Part shown: positions 26,992-37,200 of the stretch, one piece after another
How positions within the stretch are numbered: position 1 is the first letter of the stretch
How the letters are laid out: every line of letters begins with the position of its first letter
DNA from: Haliscomenobacter sp.
Lineage (GTDB): Bacteria > Bacteroidota > Bacteroidia > Chitinophagales > Saprospiraceae
Direction of reading: 5' to 3'
Length of the DNA stretch: 64,000 bases
NCBI RefSeq assembly: GCF_016718685.1
Contig: NZ_JADKCX010000034.1
Location: 12,931-76,930, forward strand
The notes under the pieces: model-generated
What the model saw: only the letters and a program-made list of their open reading frames with translations
What the model was told of the DNA's origin: nothing
Databases searched by the model: none
Made by a program: the position numbers and the translations under genes

Positions 26992-28026
26992 TCAATCCTC
27001 ATTTTTGGACAGTTGTTTTTCCAGTTCGTGTAAACGTTTGGCCAACTCTGGAAGTTGTTTGAATATGGTATGGGCACGAATAAATTGATGGTAATCGATG
27101 GCCGGATAACCAAACAGGGCCTGGTTGGGTTCTTTGACATTGGAAGCAACGCCACTTTTGCCTTGAACTCGTGTTCCATCTGCCACTTTGAGGTGACCCG
27201 CCACGGCAACCTGGCCGCCAATCTGGCAATTTTTCCCCACTTTTGAACTCCCCGCTACCCCGGCCTGGGCAGCAATGACGGTATCTTCACCAATCTCTAC
27301 GTTGTGGGCAATCTGTACCAAATTATCCAGTTTTACCCCTCTGCGGAGAATGGTAGAGCCGATTGATGCCCGGTCAACCGTTGAATTGGCGCCAATTTCT
27401 ACGTCATCTTCAATGATCACATTGCCAATCTGGTTGATCTTTTTGTAAGATCCGTCTTCTTGTTGTGCAAACCCAAAACCATCGGCACCAATAACTACCC
27501 CCGGATGAAACACACAACGTTGACCGATGCTGCATTCATGGAGTATTTTGACGCCAACCTGAAAACGGCAATCAGCACCAATTTTGCTACCACGGCCAAT
27601 GAATACCTGCGCTTCGATGTAAACATTGTCGCCAATTTCTACGTCTTCTTCAATGATGGTGAGCGGGCCAATCGAAATGTTTTGGCCCAGTTTAGCACTC
27701 GGATGGATGATGCTTTGTGGATGTATTCCGCTGGATTTGGGCGCGGGTGCACCAAATTTCTCCAACAACAAAGCAATACAGGCATATACATCGTCCACGC
27801 GGATCAATGTAGCTTGAATCGGTGATTTAGGCTGAAAATTTCGGTTGACCAGTACTGCACTTGCAGAGGTAGTATACAGGTAAGGCTCATATTTGGCATT
27901 ACCTAGAAAGGTGATTACACCTGCTCCACCTTCTTCTATTTTTCCAGGACGTGTTAACCTAAGGTCTGGGTCGCCTTCAATCGTTCCGTTTAGTAAGCTT
28001 GCGAGATCTTTTACTGTAATTTCCAT
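26992..28026 (-). CDS. lpxD: UDP-3-O-(3-hydroxyacyl)glucosamine N-acyltransferase
   Basis: 344 residues, normal length. It adds the second hydroxyacyl chain to the 2-amino group of UDP-3-O-acyl-GlcN in lipid A synthesis. An N-terminal uridine-binding domain (MEITVKDLASLLNGTIEGDPDLRLTRPGKIEEG onwards) precedes a long left-handed beta-helix with hexapeptide repeats. The catalytic His is in DNLVQIAHNVEIGEDTVIAAQAGVAGSS. The C-terminal helix (HTIFKQLPELAKRLHELEKQLS) is as in other LpxD proteins. Divergent from hemC; the first gene of the lipid A cluster. Confidence 0.96.
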   Translation of the reverse strand: MEITVKDLASLLNGTIEGDPDLRLTRPGKIEEGGAGVITFLGNAKYEPYLYTTSASAVLVNRNFQPKSPIQATLIRVDDVYACIALLLEKFGAPAPKSSGIHPQSIIHPSAKLGQNISIGPLTIIEEDVEIGDNVYIEAQVFIGRGSKIGADCRFQVGVKILHECSIGQRCVFHPGVVIGADGFGFAQQEDGSYKKINQIGNVIIEDDVEIGANSTVDRASIGSTILRRGVKLDNLVQIAHNVEIGEDTVIAAQAGVAGSSKVGKNCQIGGQVAVAGHLKVADGTRVQGKSGVASNVKEPNQALFGYPAIDYHQFIRAHTIFKQLPELAKRLHELEKQLSKNED

Positions 28027-28031
28027 GGGCG

Positions 28032-28039
28032 CAAAGATA
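28032..28039 (-). promoter_or_regulatory. -7 box of lpxD, placed for a near-leaderless transcript
   Basis: TATCTTTG on the minus strand is an exact TAnnTTTG match only five bases before the lpxD ATG (28024-28026). Transcription from it would begin at or next to the A of the ATG. No convincing -33 TTG was found. Confidence 0.35.
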
Positions 28040-28081
28040 GAAAAGTTATCGTTTATCCGTTAATCAGTAAACAATCATAAC

Positions 28082-28109
28082 TTTGCTAAGTGTTGGAACC
28101 TTATCTTTG
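28082..28109 (+). promoter_or_regulatory. Candidate hemC promoter
   Basis: TTTG (28082-28085), 16 bases, then TATCTTTG (28102-28109), an exact TAnnTTTG. Predicted start ~28115, 15 bases before the TTG start codon of hemC. Confidence 0.45.
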
Positions 28110-28129
28110 TTCGCAAAAAGTTTATTCCA

Positions 28130-29032
28130 TTGGACCGAACCATACGCATTGGTACCCGCGGCAGCAAATTAGCGCTGTGGCAAGCCGAATTCACCCGTGA
28201 AAAACTACGCGAAGCGGGCTACGCTTCGGAATTGGTGATCATCAAAACGACTGGAGACAATACCCAGCACCTCAACCTCAGTTTTGATAAAATTGAAGGC
28301 AAAGGTTTTTTTACCAAAGAAATTGAAGATGCACTCCTGCGTGGAGATGTAGATATGGCGGTGCATTCCATGAAGGACATGCCCACCAGTTCGCCGGATG
28401 GCCTGGTGCTCACGGCGGTTTCTTACCGTGAAGATCCCGCTGATTGGCTCCTGGTACGCAAAGAAAGCCTGGAAGAAGGACAGCGGTTTCAGTTGAAACA
28501 AAACCCGATTGTGGGCACTTCTTCGGCGCGCCGCAAAGCCCAGATCCTGGATATGCGCCCAGATGCAAGCCTCAAAGATATCCGGGGCAATGTGCCTACC
28601 CGGGTGGATAAGTTGTTGCAAGGCGAGTTTGATGCCATCATGTTGGCAGCGGCGGGTTTGAGCCGACTGGAACTCGACCTCAGCGCGGTACACGTTGTCA
28701 AATTTGACCCACGGGAGTTTATCCCTGCTCCGGCGCAAGGCGTCCTGGCTTACCAAACTTGTGCCGAAGACAAAGTCATGCGCAAGGCACTGCAACACCT
28801 GCACCACTCCGACGTGAGTTTGGTGACCAATATTGAGCGCCGTATTCTGCAATTGATGGAAGGGGGCTGCCAAATGCCCCTTGGTGTGTATTGTGAACAT
28901 GATGCTGCGGGCAATTACCACGTCTGGGCTGCCAAAGCCGATGCCTGGAATGCACCCGTCAAAAAAGTACGCCAGTCTTCCAGCACCAGTTATATGCTGG
29001 CGGAGAAGGTGGCGGAGGAGTTGAAAAAATAG
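28130..29032 (+). CDS. hemC: Hydroxymethylbilane synthase (porphobilinogen deaminase)
   Basis: 300 residues. It joins four porphobilinogens into hydroxymethylbilane in the haem pathway. RIGTRGSKLALWQAE is the family N-terminus, KGFFTKEIEDALLRGDVDMAVHSMKDMPT the central motif, and EGGCQMPLG carries the Cys that binds the dipyrromethane cofactor. No ATG is available in this frame near the conserved start, so translation appears to begin at TTG (28130-28132). An 8-mer repeat hairpin begins directly after the TAG stop, then hemD follows. Confidence 0.96.
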   Translation: MDRTIRIGTRGSKLALWQAEFTREKLREAGYASELVIIKTTGDNTQHLNLSFDKIEGKGFFTKEIEDALLRGDVDMAVHSMKDMPTSSPDGLVLTAVSYREDPADWLLVRKESLEEGQRFQLKQNPIVGTSSARRKAQILDMRPDASLKDIRGNVPTRVDKLLQGEFDAIMLAAAGLSRLELDLSAVHVVKFDPREFIPAPAQGVLAYQTCAEDKVMRKALQHLHHSDVSLVTNIERRILQLMEGGCQMPLGVYCEHDAAGNYHVWAAKADAWNAPVKKVRQSSSTSYMLAEKVAEELKK

Positions 29033-29107
29033 GGCTCGGGGGTTCGAGGGTTCGAGGGTTATTGCACCCCCGAACCTCCGAACATCGAACCCCCAAACCC
29101 CCAAACC
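29033..29107. repeat. Intergenic hairpin of tandem 8-mers (GGGTTCGA / CGAACCCC), second copy
   Basis: Left arm (29033-29060) contains about 3.5 units GGGTTCGA; right arm (29066-29107) about five complementary units that drift to CCCAAACC at the end. It starts on the base after the hemC stop and ends 8 bases before the hemD ATG. Same family and same placement as 6828-6917. Confidence 0.8.
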
Positions 29108-29115
29108 CTACTACC

Positions 29116-29793
29116 ATGACCATCTTCATCTCCCGACAACTAAGCCCGGACAGCCCCTTCTACCATCTGCTTCCCGCCGATAAGGTAAAGATCATTGGGG
29201 AGTCTTTGGTTGCTTTCGAGGCGTTGGAGTTCGGTACTTTGCCGGAAGTAGATTGGTGTTTCTTTTCAAGCCGCAATGCTGTGCATTTTTTTTTTCAAGG
29301 CCTAAAAGTGGCGGGACTCAATTTACCTTCGGCTGTAAAACTGGCTGTGCTGGGTGACGGAACGGCCAAGGCCTTGAAACAACAAGGCCATGTTGCCGAT
29401 TTTGCCGGAAATGGAGACCCCCAAACGGTAGGAGAGGCCTTCGGTGTCGTGGCAGCGGGTCAAAACGTTTTGTTTCCTCGGGCTGCCCAATCTCGCGAGA
29501 GCATTCAAAAAATATTGGCCAATGTTGTAACCATCTTCGATTTGGTGGTTTATAATAATGTACCCCGTACCGATTTTGTCTTGCCCGCAGCGGATGTGCT
29601 GGTGTTTACCAGTCCGCTCAATGCGCAGGCGTATTTTGCCTCTTACCCCCAACAGGATGGACAAACTACCGTAGCAATCGGACAAACTACCTTACAGGCC
29701 CTGACCGAACTTGGCCTAAAAAATGTATATACAGCGGCTACTCCCACGGAGGAAGTGCTGGCAGAAATTTGTAAATCACTGCTTGCGATATGA
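29116..29793 (+). CDS. hemD: Uroporphyrinogen-III synthase
   Basis: 225 residues from the ATG at 29116. It closes hydroxymethylbilane to uroporphyrinogen III with inversion of ring D. HemD proteins are poorly conserved; recognisable parts are MTIFISRQLSPDSPF, VDWCFFSSRNAVHFFF (the 'SxNAV' motif), VAVLGDGTAKAL-type strand (KLAVLGDGTAKALKQQG), DVLVFTSPLNAQAYF and VAIGQTTLQALTELGL near the end. Position directly after hemC supports the call. Stop overlaps the next gene by four bases (ATGA). Confidence 0.9.
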   Translation: MTIFISRQLSPDSPFYHLLPADKVKIIGESLVAFEALEFGTLPEVDWCFFSSRNAVHFFFQGLKVAGLNLPSAVKLAVLGDGTAKALKQQGHVADFAGNGDPQTVGEAFGVVAAGQNVLFPRAAQSRESIQKILANVVTIFDLVVYNNVPRTDFVLPAADVLVFTSPLNAQAYFASYPQQDGQTTVAIGQTTLQALTELGLKNVYTAATPTEEVLAEICKSLLAI

Positions 29794-30206
29794 AGATCAA
29801 ATCGAAAATAACCTACCTTCTTCCCCTCCTGATGCTTTTGGTCTTTGCGTGTAAGCCCCGCAAAGCCGATTACTCCGAGTTCAACCAGTTTTACGCAAAA
29901 TTCATGCAGGATTCCCTGTTTCAAGTGCAGCACATCAATTTCCCACTGGAAGGTATCCCCGATAACGCCTCAAGTTATAGCGACGACCTCAATGCCTTTC
30001 GCTGGACGGCAGACAACTGGCGCATGCATCGCCCCATCGATTTTGCCCAAACCAAATTTGAACAAAATTTTCAAACCATCGGAGATGAGCTGATCATTGA
30101 AAACCTCAGCGATCCCCAATCGGGTTACGGCATGATCCGTCGCTGGGCCAAACTCGGCGGCGAGTGGTCGCTGATTTATTATGCGGGCATCAATCCGATC
30201 CGTTAG
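29790..30206 (+). CDS. DUF4348 lipoprotein
   Basis: 138 residues with a lipoprotein signal (MKIKSKITYLLPLLMLLVFAC, Cys21). The mature part has the DUF4348 pattern: EFNQFYAKFMQDSLFQVQHINFPLEG, then RMHRPIDFAQTKFEQNF, IIENLSDPQSGYGMIRRWAKLGGEWSLIYYAG. The family is found in Bacteroidota and has no known function; the length and fold suggest a small NTF2-like or similar envelope domain. It is translationally coupled to hemD by ATGA overlap, which does not by itself mean a role in haem synthesis. Confidence 0.82.
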   Translation: MKIKSKITYLLPLLMLLVFACKPRKADYSEFNQFYAKFMQDSLFQVQHINFPLEGIPDNASSYSDDLNAFRWTADNWRMHRPIDFAQTKFEQNFQTIGDELIIENLSDPQSGYGMIRRWAKLGGEWSLIYYAGINPIR

Positions 30207-30208
30207 AA

Positions 30209-30257
30209 ACGTAATAGTTTAGCACCTCGCCTTCGGCGAAGTGCTAAACTATTACGT
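30209..30257. terminator. Near-perfect 23-bp hairpin with triloop
   Basis: Bases 30209-30231 pair with 30235-30257 with a single mismatch around the loop TTC. It lies between the DUF4348 gene and the epimerase gene. No T-tract follows, so it may be a repeat-type palindrome, an mRNA stabiliser or a factor-dependent terminator. Confidence 0.6.
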
Positions 30258-30280
30258 AGAAATAACAAAACACCACACCC

Positions 30281-31217
30281 ATGTACAAACATACCACCGA
30301 AGCCTTTGGCGCTTTCACCAAACACATCCTGTTCTGCGAAAAAACGGGCAACAAACTGGCGGTTCTCCCCGAATATGGAGGGATTGTGCTGGAGCTTCAG
30401 CTCAAAGGCGTGAACGTAATAGATGCTTATCAAACGCCGCAGGAGGTGATCAACAATTCTTGGTCGAAAAACACGGTATTGTATCCCTTCCCCAATCGTT
30501 TGAAAGATGGCAGCTACCACTGGGCTGGAAAATCCTATCGTTTTTTTGCCAATGAATCGCTTACCAATACCGCCTTGCATGGCTTTGGTCAGGATAAACC
30601 CATGAAAGTAACCATGGTGGAAGCCGAAGAAAGCAGCGCGGTCTTCACCTGTTTGTACACCGACTACGGTACAGATGAAGCCTATCCTTTTCGCTTCAGT
30701 GTGGAGATGACGTTTACCCTTGCCGACGATACCGGGTTTACCCTGCCAATTGGCTTTCCGCAACCACGATGAGCAGTCGATTCCGGCGGGTTTGGGTTGG
30801 CATCCTTATTTTACGCTAGGCCCTAAAGCCGATGCGTTTAAACTACAAATGCCGGAATGCGAACTGGTGGGCATCGATGAACGGATGCTCCCGACGGGCA
30901 AGACTTACGAATACGATGAGTTCAGTACCTTGCGCCCGGTGGGCATCACTGTGCTCGACAATTGTTTTGCACTACCGGTACAAGAGGGAAAAGCAGAGGT
31001 ACTTCTGCAAGGCGAACGCGGCACCTTGCACTATTGGCAAGAAACGGGCGCGGGCAAGTACAATTTTCTCCAGGTCTTTATCCCGCCCTTGCGCCACTGC
31101 ATCGCCCTAGAGCCGATGACTTGTGCACCAGATGCTTTTAACAATGGCATGGGGCTGGCCAGGTTGGAGCCGGGGGCAATGTTGAAGGGGAGTTTTGGGG
31201 TTTGGGTGGAGAGCTGA
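30281..31217 (+). CDS. Aldose 1-epimerase family protein; one frameshift
   Basis: About 311 residues. Aldose epimerases (mutarotases) interconvert alpha and beta anomers of sugars. The N-terminal part has KNTVLYPFPNRLKDGSYHWAGKSY and NTALHGF (the active-site region with His), the second part GLGWHPYFTLG with the second His, and the end ALEPMTCAPDAFNNG holding the catalytic Glu (EPMT). The frame breaks at CC 30746-30747: with a single C the text runs FTLQLAFRNHDEQSIPAGLGWHPYF as in the family. One-base insertion, probably error. No signal peptide, so cytoplasmic. Convergent with the T9SS gene whose stop is one base away. Confidence 0.9.
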
Positions 31218-31218
31218 T

Positions 31219-33873
31219 TTACCGCATCAACAACACATCCCCTTTCGCCGTCTGCAATTGCCCATCCACCAATTCTACTGTCACCACATACGTATACACG
31301 TCCGGGCGCAGGTCCAGTCCTTTGTAGCGCCCATCCCAGCCGCGGCGGCCTTCGTTGGGCAGGTAGTCCTGATCCTGGTGGATCATTAGGCCCCAGCGGT
31401 TGTAAATCTGGATGCTGACAATCCGGCGAATTTGATCGCGGTTGCCGTGTATCACCAAAAGGTCGTTCAGGCCATCGCCATTGGGTGAAAAAGCATTGGG
31501 CACATACAAGTCAATTTGGAGATTGACCTTAACGTTGACAAATGCCGCCCCAATACATCCAAAAATATCCTCCATTTGAATGGTATACGTATCGTTTTTC
31601 AGCGCATTCAATTTGGGCTTGAGGCAATCCGTACAACTCAAACCCGTTTCGGGCAGCCATTTGATGGTTTTGACCAAACTCTCGGGGATGTTGAGTTTCG
31701 GGCTAAGGGTATATTCTTGCCCCAACTCCAATAAAACAGTCGGATCAAGTTCAACCATTTCATCAAAACGCGAAGGCATGATGAAATTTTGGGAGATTTG
31801 GCAGCCTCCGGCGTCCTGAATGCGCAAGTCGTAGCGCTCTCCAGAATTGAGCTGGCTGAACACCTGCTCATTTTGAAAAGGAGCACCATTGATGCTGTAC
31901 AAATAAGGAGGAGTACCCCCCGAGGCCGCAAACGAAATAAATGGCCCGCTGAACTCCTGGCAATCGAAGCTAATCGAGTCCAGCAATGGAGGTTCCTTAA
32001 GTTCAACTTCCAGATTGGTAAAACAGCCATTGGCATCGGTGATGGTTACGCCATATTTTCCAGCCGCCAGGTTTTGGGCTTCGGCATCGGTATCGGCGCT
32101 GCCACTCCAATTGAATCGATAAGGCGCAGTTCCCCCCGCAGCATCGATGTGAATGGAGCCGTCATTGGCGGCAAAACAACTCACTTGTTTAGCACTGGCG
32201 AGGGTTTTGATTTGGTAGTTGCGTATTTCGGCTCTTCCACTCACATTCCCTTCACATATGGCGTCGCGAAAATTCAGCAATTCAATCCGTCCTTCCTGAT
32301 TGGTATTGATGACGTAAGGGTTGTCGAAGGTTTCGATGCTTTGTTGGGCGACACCGTTTACGGCATAGGTAAATTTATATGGCGCGAAGCCCGTAAAGTA
32401 GATGGGAATTGAAACGGTATCGTTGAAGCAGACCTCACGCAAACTGTTGAGCCGCGCTTGAGGGGGCTTACGGCGTCGCACAATCACCGCATCGTCGATA
32501 ACCCGTCCACACAAATCGCGCATGTTGAGCCGGTAAGTGGTATCCACATTGGCAATGGCTTTGAACGTGGCCAAGGTATCCCCATTTGACCAGCGAATGT
32601 GATACGGAGGCACCCCTCCGCTGGGGCTAAGCTGCAACAGTACCGTATCGCCAATACAAGATTCCACCGTTTGTAAACCCGTTTCCAGGGGAGGAGGATC
32701 TTCGATGAACAAGCGCGCGGTATCGCTGATACAAGAACAAGGGAAATCCAGTTCCAGGATGATGTCTTCCAAACCTTCATTGATTTGATCCAGGATGGAT
32801 TCAATTTTAATGGTGGTGGAAACCTGACCACTGGGAATGGTTACCGAAGAGGGCAACGCATTAAAATCTATCCCGGCTTTTGCGGCACTGGCATTGGCTA
32901 CCCGAATCCCGATGGTCAGGGGAAGGGTAGTTTGGGTAGGATCTTTGCGGCTGACCATGAACTGGCCTTCGCTACAACCCTCCGTGATGGTATCTTCCTG
33001 GACGCCATTCCCTACAGCCAAATTGATGCTGCCTCCAATATTGAAACTCTCTGCTTCGAGAAAAACCGCAGAATCGAACTGGCCATCATTCACATCAGAA
33101 ATCATCAGGCGCAGGTGGTAGGTCTGGCAAGGAACGAGTTTTAAGGTAGCGGTCATGACCCTGGTGAACCCATCGAATTGGATGTTGCCCAAATTGGGAG
33201 GCGCAGTCCAGGGGATACCGCAACGGTCGGCGTCATCTTTGAGTTCGTTACGGACAAAATAATTGGTATTGATGTTGTGGTTGATGGTGTTGATGGACAC
33301 GTAATCCTGACTACCGGGCACCAGCGCAACGTTGATGGCATTGTTGCTAAAAGGGCCATTGATGCCGGGGCCGCTGACAAAAAAACCAAACACATCGTTG
33401 AAGTTGGAGCCAACAAACTCACAATATTCTTCGGAAGCAAAAACGTAGCGAAAGGTGACCAGCGAATCGAGGGGGGTAAAATCGAATTCAATCCCGACGG
33501 CATCTTGAATGTTGAGTTGTGACAATTGTTTCAGATCGGGATCGCCGGTTACATCTTTAAAGTCACCACTGGCGCGCCGGGAATCATTGGGGCCTTCACA
33601 GTTTTCGATGGGGCCAGTGGATAAAATCACCCCCCGATTGATGCCAATGATCGATTGGCCATTTTCAAAATAACCAATGCCGGCATTGTTGCCAATTCCC
33701 TTGATGTTGAACGTGTTTTTACACGCTCCACCTACAAAGATATCCTGTACCAAACGCTCCACCGTATAGCGCTGAATGGCATCGATGCCAGCCATGGGTG
33801 CGGGAGCTTTGGCAGCAGGAGTTTGACTGAACATCTCGATTAACAAAAACGCAACGGAGGTAATATTCCACAT
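31219..33873 (-). CDS. T9SS-secreted protein: choice-of-anchor L domain, SprB repeat, gliding-type C-terminal domain
   Basis: 884 residues. The first ~270 residues contain an anchor-L domain (VQDIFVGGACKNTFNIKGIGNNAGIGYF, then VFASEEYCEFVGSNFNDVFGFFVSGPGI). A Calx-beta-like part follows (VTIPSGQVSTTIKIESILDQINEGLEDIILEL). Ig/SprB-like repeats come next, one being VSCFAANDGSIHIDAAGGTAPYRFNWSG...YGVTITDANGCF. The last ~90 residues are the 'gliding motility-associated' T9SS sorting domain: YVPNAFSPNGDGLNDLLVIHG, IYNRWGLMIHQ, GWDGRYKG, and a terminal MR. It would cross the outer membrane by T9SS and stay at the surface, as an adhesin or matrix protein. The N-terminal signal is weak but followed by a normal mature start. 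Confidence 0.88.
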   Translation of the reverse strand: MWNITSVAFLLIEMFSQTPAAKAPAPMAGIDAIQRYTVERLVQDIFVGGACKNTFNIKGIGNNAGIGYFENGQSIIGINRGVILSTGPIENCEGPNDSRRASGDFKDVTGDPDLKQLSQLNIQDAVGIEFDFTPLDSLVTFRYVFASEEYCEFVGSNFNDVFGFFVSGPGINGPFSNNAINVALVPGSQDYVSINTINHNINTNYFVRNELKDDADRCGIPWTAPPNLGNIQFDGFTRVMTATLKLVPCQTYHLRLMISDVNDGQFDSAVFLEAESFNIGGSINLAVGNGVQEDTITEGCSEGQFMVSRKDPTQTTLPLTIGIRVANASAAKAGIDFNALPSSVTIPSGQVSTTIKIESILDQINEGLEDIILELDFPCSCISDTARLFIEDPPPLETGLQTVESCIGDTVLLQLSPSGGVPPYHIRWSNGDTLATFKAIANVDTTYRLNMRDLCGRVIDDAVIVRRRKPPQARLNSLREVCFNDTVSIPIYFTGFAPYKFTYAVNGVAQQSIETFDNPYVINTNQEGRIELLNFRDAICEGNVSGRAEIRNYQIKTLASAKQVSCFAANDGSIHIDAAGGTAPYRFNWSGSADTDAEAQNLAAGKYGVTITDANGCFTNLEVELKEPPLLDSISFDCQEFSGPFISFAASGGTPPYLYSINGAPFQNEQVFSQLNSGERYDLRIQDAGGCQISQNFIMPSRFDEMVELDPTVLLELGQEYTLSPKLNIPESLVKTIKWLPETGLSCTDCLKPKLNALKNDTYTIQMEDIFGCIGAAFVNVKVNLQIDLYVPNAFSPNGDGLNDLLVIHGNRDQIRRIVSIQIYNRWGLMIHQDQDYLPNEGRRGWDGRYKGLDLRPDVYTYVVTVELVDGQLQTAKGDVLLMR

Positions 33874-34222
33874 GGTTGTTTCAATCGGTCTTTGGAATTA
33901 TAATTTTTGTTCCCAATAAAGGTACGCTTTAAACGTTATTAAAATTGCAGTGTTAACAGAAAAGGTTTTGTTCCCGCACACCTTCTATTCCCATTCTAAC
34001 CTTTACAAGGTATCTTTCAAACTTTACACCAGTGCAAGTACACATCTATAACTAATTGGCTATATTTACGCTGCGTTTCTCCAGCGCTTATATAATTTTT
34101 TGTATCTTTAAGTGGCTATCTACACCCATCTATGCCCCCTTCGGCTATTGCTCGCAGAGTACTATGTTTAGTGCTCTGGTTATCATTGATTTATAATGAG
34201 GAAAATACACAATTGCTATCCA
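33874..34222. other. Divergent intergenic region
   Basis: 349 bases between two divergent T9SS protein genes. Two near-matches to the -7 box on the plus strand (TATATTTA and TATCTTTA) lack the final G. No hairpin or frame supports another feature. Confidence 0.4.
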
Positions 34223-37200
34223 ATGAAGCATTATCTTTACCTATGGGTATTATTATGTCTGTCTTTTACGTCCACCGGGTTGACAGCACAATCTCTTAAC
34301 TGTGGAGAGGGAACCCAAATCGCTTTGACGAGCGGGGGTACTGAGGCTTTTACTTGTGCTGGCGATCAAAACCCGGATCGCTTGAATTTTAGGACAGGTC
34401 CATTTTACATGCCTTACGTCATCCTCGTTACTGACGAGCAAGACATAATTTTGGAGGTATCCAATGTGCCTAATATCGACTTTGAACAATACGACCCAGG
34501 AAATTATCGGGTTTGGGCCATTGTATTACAAAGGGCAGGTTATTGGCCAAGCCGGGGATGAATGCCCAAACCGACGTTTTGGCCTATTGTTATGGCCTGA
34601 CGGATGACTTTGTGACAGTTACACACTTCATTCCCGATGGAGGTGTTTTGTCGTTTAGCAACAGTAGTACTACCCATTACATTTGCGCCAATGATACAAC
34701 AACCGAAAAATTAGCCTTACAAACCGACAGCAAGAGTCCGTATACCGGTATGTACTCACGGATGGCAAAGGCATTGTGCTTGATGTATTTGCTGAGCCTA
34801 GCATCTCTTTGCGCAATTTGCCCTTGGGCGTTTTCCGCATCTATGGACTGTCCTATGCCGGTGCCTTGAATAATTCCAAAGGTCAAAACGTGGGCAGTTT
34901 TATTTTTTCCAATAGCTGTTTCGAACTTTCTGACAATTACCTTTCGGTCATCAAAACGGATCCCGATGGGGCCAAGGTTGCCCTTCCAGATGGCAATACC
35001 CGTACCTTTGTGTGCGGCAATTTGCCGGATGTATCTTCTCGGGAATTGATCACAAATACCACATCTCCGGCACTGTATACTTTTTTGCTTACTGATGATC
35101 AAAATAAAATTTTACAAATTCTTCCCGCAGCAAAGGTTGATTTTACAGGCCTACCTACCGGAGAATACCGCATCTGGGGTTTGAGTTACATTGGTACACT
35201 GACTGCCGAAATTGGAAAAATTGCTACCGGTAAACTGAGTACTTCTTGTTCGGACCTTTCCGACAATTTTATCCGTGCAACCGTATACCTGCTGGATGCC
35301 GGACAGATTAGCTCGGCTGGCATTGATACCACCACCACCATTTGCCTCAACGATCCTGTGACCACTTTCCGTGCTTTTGTACTATCGAGCAATGGTCAGG
35401 AAAAACAACGCTTTATTGTAACCGATTTGGACAATCGCATCCTGGCGCTATCTGGCGACGCGATGATCAATTTTCGTAACTTGCCAGGAGAATACAACCG
35501 GGTTTGGGGGGCAACTTACATTGGCAACATTCAAGCAAAGGTGGGCGATCTATTGTTTGCCACAACCTTTGCGGATAGCTGTTATTCCATCACCAAACAA
35601 GCGATCACCATTCGCAAACGCAATCCCGAAGGAGGGCGACTGACGCTAAGTGATGGAAGTACCGATCAATTGTTGTGTTTTACTGCGGGAGTACCACAAA
35701 TCAAGATTGTGTCTACGACCGGAACGGGGGGAGACAATTACGTATACCTCCTTACCGATCGCTTGAATAATGTGGTCAGTCTTTTTCCCAACAACGGGCA
35801 ATACAATTTGGGCGATCTTCCGGCTGGCGAATACCACGTATTTGGTTTATCCTATACGGGTAAAATTTCGTTTTCCGTGGGGACCAATGTTCGTACCGGA
35901 CGTTTCTCAGATCAATGTTTCGAGTTCTCTCAAAATTTTATCACGTTCACCAAATCGGTGAATGATGGAGGACGCATTCAATTTGCTGACCGAGGAACGC
36001 GTAAAGTACTTTGTGGAGTGAGCAAAGACAGTACGCTGATGATCAGCACTTCTACCCTGTTGGTACAAAATTACGTCTACCTGGTTACTGATACCTTTAA
36101 TCAGATTGTATCGATCAGTACGAGCAATCAGGTAAGAATATTGGGCGAACAGGAAGGTTATTTCCGCATTTGGGGTTTGGGCTATTCTGGTGAATTGTTG
36201 GCCAAAGCAGGTGAAAATGCCACTACGGCGGCGTTGTCCAGCCAATGTTGGGACCTGTCTGACAACCTTGTACAAGTGATCAAGCGCAGCGTTGAATGCC
36301 GGGCAATTGAGTTTGAGCGACCCCAGTGCTGCCTTGATTTGTTTTGGACAAAATGAGCCTGCAAGCATCAATGTTCAGCTTACTCCAGGCTTTACAGGTG
36401 ATCGTTTTGCTACCATCATTACCGACACATTGCAACGCATAGTTGCCGTTGTGGAAGGCCAAAATTTCAGACCATCCAAGAGCTTCCCCATGAATTTCAG
36501 GGTGTATGGCGTAGCGTATACTGGTCGACTTGTTGCCTCAACAGGGAGTCAAATTGGCAGCATTAGTAGTGATGAATGTTTTGATTTAACAGATAACTTT
36601 TTGCGTTTCCGTTGGAATGAAGTGGATGGGGGGCAAGTATCGCTGAGTACTGGTGCCACCCAACGCCTGGTTTGTATTGATGCCACGGCCGACCAAATGT
36701 CTTTCCGCAATACGGGTACGGCCAGTAGCTCCACCTATCGGTACTTGTTGACCGATGATCAAAACCGCCTACTCTTGGTATTGTTGGGCAATAGCATCGA
36801 CCTCAACGCGGGTCAGCCTGGCAAATGCCGCATTTGGGGCCTTTCTTACTCGGGGAGTTTGTTGCTCAAAGCTGGCGATGTCGTTACCAAGGGCAACGCA
36901 TCCGGATGCGTGTTACGATTTGTCCGATAACTTTATCGCCATCACCAAAGAACAAGTTAAAGGAGGAACGGTGGCCTTCAGTTCGGGAGTTCGCCTAGGT
37001 TTGTCTGCCGCGAAGGCAAACCGGATACCCTGAACTGGACGCGAAAAGACGCCTGGGCAGCCAGCTTGTCTACCTGGTTACCGACGCTTTGGGCAACATC
37101 TTGCGCATTACCGATCAAGCACGGTTGATTTTGATGAAATCCCACGCGATACCGCGCGGATTTATAGCATGGCCTATACCGGTACCTTGACCGCAAGGGT

